Source: an uncultured Methanomassiliicoccales archaeon (GTDB taxonomy: Archaea; Thermoplasmatota; Thermoplasmata; SG8-5). From it: a stretch of DNA of 22,348 nt. Of this stretch, positions 1-8,800 are shown piece after piece. Made by a program: the position numbers and the translations under genes. The notes under the pieces are model-generated. The model was not told the origin of the DNA and ran no database searches. It saw nothing but the letters and a program-made list of their open reading frames with translations. The first letter of the stretch is position 1; every line of letters starts with the position of its first letter. The stretch covers positions 1 to 22,348 of the forward strand of contig CALKWP010000190.1 in NCBI GenBank assembly GCA_938004075.1, read 5' to 3'.

Positions 1-2442
1 CCAGTAACCAACATCGGCCCAGGAATCGCCGCAAATGTTGTTGTTACTGAAACCTACCCGACCCAGGTATCCTTTGTCAGTTCAACCCCGGCACCCAGCA
101 CAGGCAACAATGTATGGAATCTGGGCAGCATCAACCCCGGCCAGACCAGAACGATCGCAATTACTGTGCTTTCATCCAATTCCGCATTCGGAATTGCGGT
201 GAACAGGGTATCGGCAACCTACACCGCGCTCAACGGCACCGCCTTGCCACCTGTCCAGACCTCTGCTTCAACATTATTCGCGGGGCCGAGCATGACCGTC
301 GTCAAGGCCGGACCTGACGCGATAAGCGTCGGCCAGACGTTCAGCTACACAATCACGTACAGGAACATTGGAAGCGGCCAGGCCAGCAACGTGCGCATAC
401 AGGATGTGTACCCGGCAGGCCTTACGCTCGATTCTGCATCCGTTATGTGGTCGAACCATGACCTCGCCAACAGGCGCATCACCTGGAACCTGGGCAATGT
501 GCCTGCAGGCGGTTCTGGAACCATTACAGTGACCTTCCAGGCTACAACAGCATCCATGAATGACTTCCTGACCAACCATGCCTATCTGAACTGCACCAAC
601 GGAGCTGGAACCTCGTTACCAACTGTCCATGATTTCCATGTCACGAGAGTTAGAGATGCCGTGTTGACCTTGAACAAGGTTGCCCCGGGGAATGCGAATT
701 CCGGCCAGTATATTGAATACACCATATCTTATTTCAATACTGGCAATGACTTCGCCATCAATGTCGAGATAACAGAAACATACCCGGTTGGCGTAACATT
801 CGATAGCGCAATGCCGGCACCAACCTTCGGCAATAATGTCTGGAACATACCAAGTGTGGCACCAAACACGGGCGGGACCATCACCATCCGCGTGATGGTC
901 AACACGAACGTGCCAAGCATGACCCCGTTGCTAAACCAGGTGACTCTAGATTACGAGAACGCAGCTGGAACCTCGAGACCGCAACTGCTGGATGATGCAA
1001 CCACCATAGTCCGCGATCCGCTACTTTCCATTACGAAAACGGCAACCGCCACAAGTGTCAGCAATGGCACCATAACCTACAACGTAACGGTCACGAACAC
1101 CGGCGATGCCGATGCAATGAATGTTGTTGTCACCGAGAACTACCCGCTGCAGGTTTCTTTCATAACCGCAAGCGTTCTGCCGACCTTCGGAAACAATGTC
1201 TGGCTTGTGGGAACACTTGCACCTGGTGCAAGCTGGACGGTTACCATCACCGTTCTGGTGTCCACATACGTCCAGGGTAGCATAACCAACGTTGCTCTTG
1301 TTGACTATGAGGATGCCGCTGGTGAACCCCAAATGCAGGAATCCGATTCGGCCAGCACCTTTATAGCGGACCCGCGCCTTACAATCACAAAGACTGCATC
1401 CTCAGAAGCGAGCGTCGGAGGCACCATAACATACGTCATAACTGTTTCTAACATAGGGCTCGGAGATGCCTACAATGTCGTAGTGTTCGAGATATACCCA
1501 GCTGGTACGAGCTTCCTCAACTCATCCGAGACACCGAGCAGCGCATCAAATGATACATGGACAATACCGGTTGTGCCCGCGGGCTGGTCCGGAACCCTGT
1601 TCATCAATCTGACTGTCAATTCCGGCGCAGTTGGAACCATTGTGAACACTGTACTGTTGGATTATCATGACGTGATTGGCGCAGCCAAACCCCAGGAAAT
1701 GGCTGAGGCAGAAACTCGCATAGTCGCCCCATTCCTGACCGTGACCAAAGATGCACCTGATTTCGCGTATCATGGCGGGCTTGTCACCTACACGATTACC
1801 ATAGAGAACAGAGGCACAGGCAATGCGACTGCCATATCCGTGGCCGATATCTACCCGGCAGGACTCACTTATGTTGACTCTTCAATTGCCCCAAGCTTCG
1901 GTGACAATGTCTGGAACTTCACAAACCTTGGGCCAGGCCAGAGCATAATATTCACTGTATCTCTCCGTGTAGCGGACTATGACCCGGCCAACATCCTCAC
2001 TGAGGTCACCAACCTCGTGATAGTGTCCTACCAGAACCTCGGCGGCATCGCTTACCCGCTAGTGAACGATACGGCATTCACAGTGATAATCGCCCCATTG
2101 GTTTCGATCCAGAAGAGCGCACCTGCAGTGATCAACACAGGCGAGACAATGACATACACCATCTCGTACTCCAACATCGGAAACGGTTGGACATCTGCGG
2201 CCACTCTGACTGAGACATATCCGGCTGGAGTGGTGTTTGTCACTTCAACCCCCTTGCCTAGCAACGGCAACAATGTATGGGAACTTGTCACACTGGCGCC
2301 AGGCTCCTCGGGAACAATTGAAATCACTGTAAGGGTAACTGCTTTGCCCGGAACAACACTTGTCAACACAGTTGAGCTGGTCTACAGCAACCTGGCAGCC
2401 CATGAATTCCCAGCTCTATCTGCACAGGCAACAACTATCGTA
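1..2442 (+). repeat. DUF11 tandem domain array, ~360-bp period
   Basis: Seven tandem protein repeats (the first truncated by the window edge) lie at about 120-residue spacing. At DNA level most copies have diverged, but 15 bases (GGCAACAATGTATGG) are identical at 103-117 and 2266-2280, in the first and last copies seen. These two copies also share 'STPxPSxGNNVW'. This suggests relatively recent duplication or gene conversion between them. Confidence 0.8.
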
Positions 2443-3171
2443 TCAGGTGATGTTAGCGTTCAACCGCCGCGCGTCACATCCACCCCGCCCGCATTCATCT
2501 GGGCTGGCCAGAACTTCACCCTCTATGCCGATGCAATGGGCTTTGGAGCTGGAATTGACACAGTCATCCTATACTTCTGGGACATCTTCGGAAACGCCTG
2601 GAGCAGCGTGATGGTGCCATTATTGGTCACAACGAACGGCAGCGGCATGTACCAGATTGCGCTGCCTGCTCAGCCATACAAGGGATTCGTTTCATACTTC
2701 GTGTGGGTCAATGACACAAATGGCAATGAGAACCGGACTGGAATCTTCGACGTGCCAGTAAGGCTTCCGCCATACTTCGTCTGGGGCAATGTGTATTCGC
2801 ACAGGAATCTGCCGGTAGGCGGCGCAATGGTGCTTATTACAGATGTCCAGACAAACGAGACTGTGATCGCTTACACTGATGGCACTGGCGGGTACCGCGT
2901 AGACCTTGCAACCCTCTACTCGGGTTACATGAACGGCGAGAACCTGACAGTATTCGCAACAGACGGCACATTCTACGGGCGCAATGAATCATTCATCGAC
3001 CTTGATTTGTTCAGCGATGCATCCATGGCCCATCCGAACAGACGTGTGAATGTTGTGATGAATGAGATACCCGAATTCACGACCATCCTGATTCCTGTGC
3101 TCGGAATGTTGGCTCTTGTGGCTTTCCTCGGAAGGAGAAGGAGGAAGAAAGAGGATGCCGAAGCTATCTAG
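1..3171 (+). CDS. DUF11-repeat surface protein with C-terminal sorting-like tail (5' partial)
   Basis: The reading frame is open from base 1, so the true start and signal peptide lie outside the window; 1056 residues are visible. Six complete DUF11-type beta-sandwich repeats start near visible residues 98, 220, 340, 459, 579 and 700, a period of about 120, after one partial copy. Each carries a version of 'YTITYxNxGxGxAxNV', 'ExYPAGVxF' and 'GNNVW'. An Ig-like domain follows at about 821-920, then a carboxypeptidase-regulatory-like domain at about 925-1015. The C terminus has the motif IPEF, a hydrophobic helix and an RRRRKK cluster, the tripartite plan of archaeosortase substrates. I infer an exported, wall- or membrane-anchored stalk or S-layer-associated protein. 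DUF11 proteins are common in archaeal and bacterial envelopes and no enzymatic motif is visible. The next gene starts inside its last 17 bases. The family call is firm; the exact role is unknown. Confidence 0.88.
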   Translation, partial: PVTNIGPGIAANVVVTETYPTQVSFVSSTPAPSTGNNVWNLGSINPGQTRTIAITVLSSNSAFGIAVNRVSATYTALNGTALPPVQTSASTLFAGPSMTVVKAGPDAISVGQTFSYTITYRNIGSGQASNVRIQDVYPAGLTLDSASVMWSNHDLANRRITWNLGNVPAGGSGTITVTFQATTASMNDFLTNHAYLNCTNGAGTSLPTVHDFHVTRVRDAVLTLNKVAPGNANSGQYIEYTISYFNTGNDFAINVEITETYPVGVTFDSAMPAPTFGNNVWNIPSVAPNTGGTITIRVMVNTNVPSMTPLLNQVTLDYENAAGTSRPQLLDDATTIVRDPLLSITKTATATSVSNGTITYNVTVTNTGDADAMNVVVTENYPLQVSFITASVLPTFGNNVWLVGTLAPGASWTVTITVLVSTYVQGSITNVALVDYEDAAGEPQMQESDSASTFIADPRLTITKTASSEASVGGTITYVITVSNIGLGDAYNVVVFEIYPAGTSFLNSSETPSSASNDTWTIPVVPAGWSGTLFINLTVNSGAVGTIVNTVLLDYHDVIGAAKPQEMAEAETRIVAPFLTVTKDAPDFAYHGGLVTYTITIENRGTGNATAISVADIYPAGLTYVDSSIAPSFGDNVWNFTNLGPGQSIIFTVSLRVADYDPANILTEVTNLVIVSYQNLGGIAYPLVNDTAFTVIIAPLVSIQKSAPAVINTGETMTYTISYSNIGNGWTSAATLTETYPAGVVFVTSTPLPSNGNNVWELVTLAPGSSGTIEITVRVTALPGTTLVNTVELVYSNLAAHEFPALSAQATTIVSGDVSVQPPRVTSTPPAFIWAGQNFTLYADAMGFGAGIDTVILYFWDIFGNAWSSVMVPLLVTTNGSGMYQIALPAQPYKGFVSYFVWVNDTNGNENRTGIFDVPVRLPPYFVWGNVYSHRNLPVGGAMVLITDVQTNETVIAYTDGTGGYRVDLATLYSGYMNGENLTVFATDGTFYGRNESFIDLDLFSDASMAHPNRRVNVVMNEIPEFTTILIPVLGMLALVAFLGRRRRKKEDAEAI
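3061..3150 (+). other. PEF-CTERM-like sorting signal (encoded protein segment)
   Basis: The C-terminal segment starts NEIPEF, continues with about 20 hydrophobic residues, and ends GRRRRKK. This order (short PEF motif, transmembrane helix, basic cluster) matches the PEF-CTERM class of predicted archaeosortase substrates. The family match is from memory of the motif. No archaeosortase gene is in the window to support it. Confidence 0.6.
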
Positions 3172-3703
3172 ATTCATCCTGATATCTCTCCTTGCATCTG
3201 CATTGATATTATCAGCCATGCCAAGGGAAGCACTGGCCATTCCTTACAAGCTGGAAGGTTATCTAAAGGATGAGAATGGAGTTCCGATTCCATTGGCCAA
3301 CATAAGCATTTCCGGAGAGATATATGATATGGGTACCCAGGATATGAAAGCAGTGACCTATTATCAGACAACGAATGAATATGGCTATTATGTAATATAC
3401 CTCGCAGCGAATGAACCGGGCGGATTCTTTGCCAACGCCACGGTCACCATTTCGTACACCAATGAAGATCAGGTTACCAGCACAAATGTCAATCTGGTAG
3501 GCATTAAAGCCTGGGCCAATCTTACATACAAAGAAAAAACAGGTCTTGGAGATTTCCTGGTCTCGCCTGCTGGTGTATTAACATTAGTTGCACTGTCATC
3601 CGCTCTGATTATTGGATTTTTCATCCTGAGGTCACAGAAAGATACTGATAAGGTTGATGAAGACATCACAAAACGGCCTGAGAAACAGCGCCGGAGAAGA
3701 TGA
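3155..3703 (+). CDS. Small exported protein with one beta-sandwich domain and a C-terminal membrane anchor
   Basis: The 182-residue protein has a signal peptide (basic MPKLSR start, hydrophobic core, A-L-A cleavage site near residue 28). A carboxypeptidase-regulatory-like fold follows at about 30-120 ('GYLKDENGVPIPLANI', 'TTNEYGYYVIYL'), then a membrane helix at 137-158 and a lysine/arginine-rich tail ending RRRR. The expected topology is outside domain, inside tail. The start was chosen at ATG 3155 because it gives a complete signal peptide and has an AAGGAGG element about 10 bases upstream; it overlaps the preceding gene by 17 bases, suggesting translational coupling. A longer version from a GTG at 3116 would spoil the signal peptide. 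No specific function is recognised; it is probably part of the same surface structure as its two neighbours. Confidence 0.82.
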   Translation: MPKLSRFILISLLASALILSAMPREALAIPYKLEGYLKDENGVPIPLANISISGEIYDMGTQDMKAVTYYQTTNEYGYYVIYLAANEPGGFFANATVTISYTNEDQVTSTNVNLVGIKAWANLTYKEKTGLGDFLVSPAGVLTLVALSSALIIGFFILRSQKDTDKVDEDITKRPEKQRRRR

Positions 3704-3718
3704 TGGAGCCGTGTTCAA

Positions 3719-6700
3719 TTGACTCATGAGCGTCGGAAATTGGCAATAATCGCGTTAACTGTCTCCATGCTGCTAATGCAAATCATTCCCATTCCGATGA
3801 TAGGGGCGCAGACGCCTTATATGATTCTGGGCACCGTTTATGACTCAGAAGGGGCGGGTGTAATGGGCGTAACTGTGTACATAAACAACACCAGGACCAA
3901 TCACTCAAGTTCTGTCTCGACAGACCCACATGGGAGATATTCCATTGATCTGAACCTGGGCGGTTCCGACCCTGGCTCCTGCCAAATTGATGATATCCTT
4001 GCATTCGTGGCTGTATATAATGGGCATCTATCCTCCAACACCTTGGTGGTGAAAGCTCAGCCATACCAGATTATGAACCTCACATTCGGATTCCGGGCAT
4101 TTGTCATCGAGGGGCATGTGAATAGGGCCGTGGATGGGACCATTGCACGATACTTCAACGTTCAGATCACCAATGAAGCCAGGAATGAATCCAGAACATA
4201 TTTGGCAGATGTGCAGGGATATTATCGCATGGAGCTCAGCACATTTCCAAGCGGATTCGCAATTGGCGACAGCATAAAGGTATCGGTCAACCAGCAGGGA
4301 TTCGCTGGTCTGAATTACAGCACTGTGTCAGCAAACCATGGAGAAACACTGGACATCGCAATATTCGACATTCAGAGCCCGGTCACATCTTTGCAAGAAG
4401 CACCCTCGAGCATCAATCTGAATCAGCCTTACAGGATCATCGTGCGAATCACTGAGAATTATCAATTGGGTTCCGTTAAATTATATATTAAGAAAACCGG
4501 GCAACCTTTGTTCACTGAGGTCAAGATGCTAATGGATAATGGCACAACAAATGATTGGAACGCAGACGGAATGCCCAACATACAGATATGGGGCCAGTCC
4601 ACCGCAAGGAACCTGCCGCTTCAAACTGGCATCGGAGACTTATTTTATTACATTGTGGCAACCGACTCCAGCGGAAATGTGGCAACCCTGCCTGACAGCA
4701 GCCCGCAATACACTCCATACATTATCAAGGTGATAGACCCTATAATGCCAACCATTTCCCATACGCCGATATCGTTGCTGGAAGCAGGAAAGAAGGGGGA
4801 AGTTATCGTTATCGCCGATGACAATATCGGCATCGGCGAGGTTCGGTTGATGTACAAAGGTGTTGGCCAATCAATTTTCACCAGCGTTCCAATGAACCCC
4901 ACCGGAGATCCCAAACAGTACAATGCCAGCATTCCGGCGCAAACCTCTCTTGAAACCGCATATTATTACTTATCATGCAACGACACCAGCAACAACACGG
5001 TTCGGTTGCCAGCTGCCGGTGAATGGTCAGTCTCTGTTGTAGACACAATACCTCCAGTAATAACACACAGCGACATCAATTCCGCCAGGCTCAATGGGTC
5101 AATCAATTTCACATGCTCTGTCAGCGAAATCCTGCTGAACTCAGTATGGCTCAATTACACTTACGGGGCAGCGTCTGATAATGTCACAATGTCTTTTGAC
5201 TCGGCTGCTGGAACATGGTACCATCAGATAGCCACTCTTGCAACACTGGAAACCATGCATTATACCCTCTGGGCAAATGACACAAGCGGGAACTTAGCCA
5301 ACATCTCCCATGCATTCCCTGTGCTGGATGGGGACATACCGCTTATATCCCATGAACCCCCAAGTCAGATCGAACTGGGCGTTATCACTGCCATCGGGGT
5401 ATACGTCGAAGACAATGTCGAAATCAGCTTTGTGAACTTGTCGTATCTGCCCGTTGGCGCTTCCTCATACTATGTAATCACTATGAACAGCACGGATGCG
5501 CCCGTCATCACTGGCTTCGGAAATTATTCCGCTGCAATTCCTGCCCAGTTCGCCCTGGGCGAGGTCAGATACATAATAAACGCAACCGATGGCTCCAACA
5601 ACAGCATCTCATGGCCGTCACTCTCTCCTTATCGAACGGTGGAAGTGAGAGACACTGTGCCGCCAGAGTTTTATGAACTCACTTATCCCCAGAACACACA
5701 GTCAGGTCATACCGCTCGGGTTCAAGTCAATATTACAGATGTGGATTCTATTGCATATGCTCGATTGTACTACCTGAATTCAACCGCATCGCAATGGACC
5801 GCTGTGGAAATGACCCTCAATGGCTCTCATGTGTATGAGTGCTTGATTCCCGCCCACGCCCCTGGACAGGTGAAATTCTACCTCGCATCCAACGATTCAA
5901 GCGATAATAGAGCTACACTGCCCGCAATCACACCGAAATTAGCTCCATATGTGATGAATTTCACTGATGACAATCCTCCAGAACTTGAATTATCTATACC
6001 GAACTCACTATACGTGAATCGCACGGCAGAGGCATTCCTCAATATTTCAGATGATATGCAAATATCTTCATTTGAAATCCAATACAGCGGCGTCAATGAC
6101 TTACTGCTCATGCCGCTTGAACTCTTCCAGATTAGTCTTGGCTCGTTCAAATGCACCCTGCCACCACAGATGGAGAGCGGTACGGTTCGGATATTCGCGA
6201 CAGCATCTGATGGAATTAATCATAATCAGACCCAGATTTATAATATCTCAGTCGTGAATTTGCCCCCAACAATTACCCACTCCCCGCCAGGGATTGTACC
6301 TCTCGGCCACAATTTCAGCTTGATTGCACAGGTATCCGATGACCTTCATGTGGAGAATGTCTCATTGGAATGGAAATTCCTTGGAGGCTTGTCAAATATA
6401 GTTGAAATGGACCGAATCAGCACTTATTACAGGGTAAATCTGTCATTCCCGGAACCTGCAACAATTAATTACCGGATAATCGCCAATGACGCGGAAAGCG
6501 TTTCCGCATGGCCGGAATCCGGTTTCCGGGAACTGCGTATCTTGGATACTGAATCACCTGCCATCCACCATGTTCCATTGGCAAATCTAACCAACATCCA
6601 GATGCCTATCATAACCGCAAAAGTGACAGATAACTGGCAGGTGGAATCGGTGAAGGTTTGGTACAGGAACAGCACTTCGGATACCTTCATATCCGCTTCG

Positions 6701-7009
6701 ATGAGTCCCGTCTCCGGAACTGATGACTTCGCAGTGCTCCTTGGAAGGCAGTCACAGGGGAATTTCAGCTACTACATTGAGGCCAGCGATGGCTCCAATG
6801 ATGTTGTCTCTCCGGCAACAGGTTTTCATACCGTGTTCGTGGAAGACGCCAGTGTTGATGATTTTATTTCGGAGATACTTTTCATCGCCTTGATTGCGCT
6901 TATGCTGATGGCTTCAATTCTGGTATATCTCCACCATCGTAGGAAATCTATTAATGATGCGGCAGATTCGGGTGATGAAAGAGTTGAGAATGATGAGAAC
7001 CCCCGATGA
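3719..7009 (+). CDS. Large exported Ig-like repeat protein, membrane-anchored
   Basis: The 1096-residue protein begins at a TTG codon. This start is preferred over ATG 3767 because only it supplies the basic n-region (THERRK) of the signal peptide, and a GGAG lies about 10 bases upstream. Cleavage is likely after GAQ near residue 31. Two carboxypeptidase-regulatory-like domains (about 33-120 and 128-218) precede eight Ig-like repeats of about 100 residues, each with a 'PPxITHxP' opening, a 'VxDNxxxxxVxLxY' strand pair and a 'YYIxAxDxSxN' strand. A helix at 1052-1071 followed by HHRRK anchors it, with an acidic cytosolic tail. I count more than 30 N-x-S/T sequons by eye, fitting a heavily N-glycosylated surface protein. 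It lacks the IPEF motif of the first gene, so its anchoring differs. It follows the small exported gene by 15 bases in the same frame. Structural role is likely; ligand unknown. Confidence 0.85.
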   Translation: MTHERRKLAIIALTVSMLLMQIIPIPMIGAQTPYMILGTVYDSEGAGVMGVTVYINNTRTNHSSSVSTDPHGRYSIDLNLGGSDPGSCQIDDILAFVAVYNGHLSSNTLVVKAQPYQIMNLTFGFRAFVIEGHVNRAVDGTIARYFNVQITNEARNESRTYLADVQGYYRMELSTFPSGFAIGDSIKVSVNQQGFAGLNYSTVSANHGETLDIAIFDIQSPVTSLQEAPSSINLNQPYRIIVRITENYQLGSVKLYIKKTGQPLFTEVKMLMDNGTTNDWNADGMPNIQIWGQSTARNLPLQTGIGDLFYYIVATDSSGNVATLPDSSPQYTPYIIKVIDPIMPTISHTPISLLEAGKKGEVIVIADDNIGIGEVRLMYKGVGQSIFTSVPMNPTGDPKQYNASIPAQTSLETAYYYLSCNDTSNNTVRLPAAGEWSVSVVDTIPPVITHSDINSARLNGSINFTCSVSEILLNSVWLNYTYGAASDNVTMSFDSAAGTWYHQIATLATLETMHYTLWANDTSGNLANISHAFPVLDGDIPLISHEPPSQIELGVITAIGVYVEDNVEISFVNLSYLPVGASSYYVITMNSTDAPVITGFGNYSAAIPAQFALGEVRYIINATDGSNNSISWPSLSPYRTVEVRDTVPPEFYELTYPQNTQSGHTARVQVNITDVDSIAYARLYYLNSTASQWTAVEMTLNGSHVYECLIPAHAPGQVKFYLASNDSSDNRATLPAITPKLAPYVMNFTDDNPPELELSIPNSLYVNRTAEAFLNISDDMQISSFEIQYSGVNDLLLMPLELFQISLGSFKCTLPPQMESGTVRIFATASDGINHNQTQIYNISVVNLPPTITHSPPGIVPLGHNFSLIAQVSDDLHVENVSLEWKFLGGLSNIVEMDRISTYYRVNLSFPEPATINYRIIANDAESVSAWPESGFRELRILDTESPAIHHVPLANLTNIQMPIITAKVTDNWQVESVKVWYRNSTSDTFISASMSPVSGTDDFAVLLGRQSQGNFSYYIEASDGSNDVVSPATGFHTVFVEDASVDDFISEILFIALIALMLMASILVYLHHRRKSINDAADSGDERVENDENPR
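4373..6847 (+). repeat. Eight Ig-like domain repeats, ~300-bp period
   Basis: Eight consecutive domains of about 95-120 residues share an opening near 'PxITHxP', a central 'DDNxxIxxVxLxY' stretch, 'IPAQ' or a variant, and a closing 'YYIxAxDxSxNxxxxP'. The first copy carries an insertion of about 25 residues. The repeats are diverged at DNA level, so this is an old duplication rather than an unstable tandem repeat. Confidence 0.75.
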
Positions 7010-8390
7010 ATTCAACGAATGGTACCTGGAGATTGTTGAGAAGGCCGGCCTGGCCGATAAGAGATACCCGATAAAAGGGATGAATGTCTGGACCGGATAT
7101 GGTTGGAAGACCATGCGCCTCATCGACAATTACATCAGGGAGCAGTTTGACGGCACCGGTCATGATGAGGTTTGCTTCCCTTTGCTCATTCCCCAGAACG
7201 AATTCCAGAAAGAAGCGGATCACATAAAGGGGTTCGGCGCCGAAGTTTACTGGGTAACCCATGCCGGGGAGAACAAGCTGGACATCCCGCTTTTACTTCG
7301 GCCCACAAGTGAGACGGCGATGTACCCAATCTTCTCATTGTGGGTTCGCTCACATGCCGACCTGCCATTGAAAACATACCAGATTGTCAATGTTTTCAGG
7401 TATGAGACGAAGCAGACCAGGGCTTTCATCCGCATGAGGGAGATCCATTTCTTCGAGGCACATACCTGCCACAGGACTTTTGAGGATGCCGAGGCTCAGA
7501 TCCAGGAAGACCTGGACATTATGAAGAAACTGGCTGCCAAGCTGTGCCTGCCTTACGTGCTGTGCAAACGCCCGGAATGGGACAAATTCGCAGGCGCATT
7601 TTACACGATTGGCATTGATTCGCTGATGCCAACCGGTCGTACGCTGCAGATGGGCAGCATACACCAGTACAAGGAAAATTTCTCAAAGCCCTACAATATC
7701 ACCTATGAGGACGATGATGGCCAGCACAAGCATGTTCATCAGACGACATATGGCATGAGCGAGAGGATACTGGGCGCGATAATCTCGATTCACAATGACG
7801 ACAAAGGTATCATTCTCCCGCCGGATATTGCCCCAATCCAGATTGTCATAGTTCCTATACTATCGAAGAACGATCCGGAAGTTGTCATGGCGCGCTGCTC
7901 GGAGATTCATGACTCATTGAAAGCTTCCGGTCTCAGGGTGCATTTCGACAAAAGGGACCTGAGGCCAGGGAACAAGTTCTTTGACTGGGAATTGAAAGGT
8001 GTTCCACTTCGAGTTGAAATAGGTGCAAGGGACATCCAGAACAAAGTTGTGACATTCGCCAGAAGGGACACCGGAGAGAAGATTCCGGCGCCGGAAGCGG
8101 ATTTGATGCCAAAATCAAAGGAACTTCTCAACTTGATTCAAACTGCCCTTTACGCGAAGGCCAGAGAAATGCTTTCGACATCAATACATAAGATTGAAGA
8201 TATTTCCCAGGTCAAAGCTGGCATAAATGTCATGGGCTGGTGCGGCGAAGAGGAATGCGGCAAGAAGATTGAGCAGGCCACCGAGATGGCAGTTCTCGGC
8301 GAACCGGTGGAACTGGCTCCATCTGATCGAAATTGTATCGTGTGCGGAAAGCCCACCCGGAAAACAATCTATGTGGCCAGGACATATTAG
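6975..8390 (+). CDS. proS: Prolyl-tRNA synthetase, archaeal/eukaryotic type
   Basis: This class II aminoacyl-tRNA synthetase charges tRNA-Pro with proline in the cytoplasm. From ATG 6975 it is 471 residues, the usual length for the archaeal type without the bacterial editing insertion. Visible family hallmarks are the N-terminal 'RYPIKGMNVW', motif 2 with 'RPTSETAMYP' and 'RMREIHFFEAHT', motif 3 region 'GMSERILGAI' followed by 'DDKGIILPP', and the 'HFDKRDLRPGNKFFDWE' anticodon-binding domain. The C-terminal zinc domain has CGEEECG and CIVCG, and the chain ends in tyrosine as in this subtype. The start is uncertain: ATGs at 6954, 6957, 6990 and 6993 are in frame and none has a clear ribosome site; all overlap the upstream surface-protein gene. 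It ends with tandem stops TAG TGA. Confidence 0.96.
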   Translation: MKELRMMRTPDEFNEWYLEIVEKAGLADKRYPIKGMNVWTGYGWKTMRLIDNYIREQFDGTGHDEVCFPLLIPQNEFQKEADHIKGFGAEVYWVTHAGENKLDIPLLLRPTSETAMYPIFSLWVRSHADLPLKTYQIVNVFRYETKQTRAFIRMREIHFFEAHTCHRTFEDAEAQIQEDLDIMKKLAAKLCLPYVLCKRPEWDKFAGAFYTIGIDSLMPTGRTLQMGSIHQYKENFSKPYNITYEDDDGQHKHVHQTTYGMSERILGAIISIHNDDKGIILPPDIAPIQIVIVPILSKNDPEVVMARCSEIHDSLKASGLRVHFDKRDLRPGNKFFDWELKGVPLRVEIGARDIQNKVVTFARRDTGEKIPAPEADLMPKSKELLNLIQTALYAKAREMLSTSIHKIEDISQVKAGINVMGWCGEEECGKKIEQATEMAVLGEPVELAPSDRNCIVCGKPTRKTIYVARTY

Positions 8391-8401
8391 TGATTAGTCG
8401 T

Positions 8402-8465
8402 TGTATGCCGTACTTATGCAATCAAAGTGAAATGAAGCTACTTAGCTTCGATGTTCAGGCATACA
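8402..8465. other. Nested inverted repeat in convergent spacer (possible structured RNA or terminator)
   Basis: TGTATGCC (8402-8409) is exactly complementary to GGCATACA (8458-8465). Inside lies a second perfect pair, GAAGCT (8434-8439) and AGCTTC (8444-8449), closing a four-base loop. It sits 11 bases after the proS stop, between two convergent genes. No T-tract follows either arm, so it is not a standard intrinsic terminator. It lacks tRNA consensus loops. It may be a 3' UTR structure or a small RNA. Confidence 0.45.
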
Positions 8466-8551
8466 TCATATCATGGTGAATTTCCACTCACGAATCATGT
8501 TTGCAATATAATATGCGTTAGCAACAGTCCATTTAGGGGCTGGTAATTAAT

Positions 8552-8779
8552 TCACTGGCTCTTCTCTTTCAAGTGGTAAAGCAGGATTCCGGTGATTCCA
8601 AAACCGCAGAGCATCGTAGTTACAGCATACATACCCAAGTTGGTCCTCTCGAAAATATTCCAAGAGCCGTACAACAATCCCCAGGCAATGTAAATTATCA
8701 GACCCAGTGCTAGCAGGCCCGAGTAAAAGCCCAGCATGACCTTTTTGGGAATCTCGACTTCATTGGTTTGTTCTGGCAT
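8552..8779 (-). CDS. Small two-helix membrane protein
   Basis: The 75-residue protein has a hydrophilic N terminus (MPEQTNEVEIPKK), a membrane helix at about 14-38, a short loop with 'NIFERTN', a second helix at about 48-70 and a short basic tail (HLKEKSQ). I do not recognise the family. The start at 8779 is chosen because a strong TATA element at 8801-8808 would place transcription initiation at about 8780, making the mRNA leaderless with this ATG. An upstream in-frame extension of 40 residues would run through the promoter and is unlikely. The gene faces proS (convergent) and is divergent from the 529-residue protein, with 122 bases between their starts. It looks like a real single-gene transcript of unknown function. 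Confidence 0.7.
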   Translation of the reverse strand: MPEQTNEVEIPKKVMLGFYSGLLALGLIIYIAWGLLYGSWNIFERTNLGMYAVTTMLCGFGITGILLYHLKEKSQ

Positions 8780-8800
8780 ATTTGGGTGGAACGGCATATG

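Noticed and set aside
1..2442. DUF11 tandem repeats as a CRISPR-like or satellite array
   Set aside because: The period is in coding sequence, the repeats are diverged, and there are no short identical repeats with unique spacers.
3700..3729. ATG overlapping the small surface gene's stop (ATGA) as start of the next gene
   Set aside because: This ATG is in the wrong frame and meets a stop after nine codons; the TTG at 3719 gives a complete signal peptide.
8402..8465. Possible tRNA from the 8-bp end pairing and ~64-base length
   Set aside because: No D-loop or T-loop consensus, no anticodon arm of the right size, and the inner hairpin does not fit a cloverleaf on either strand.
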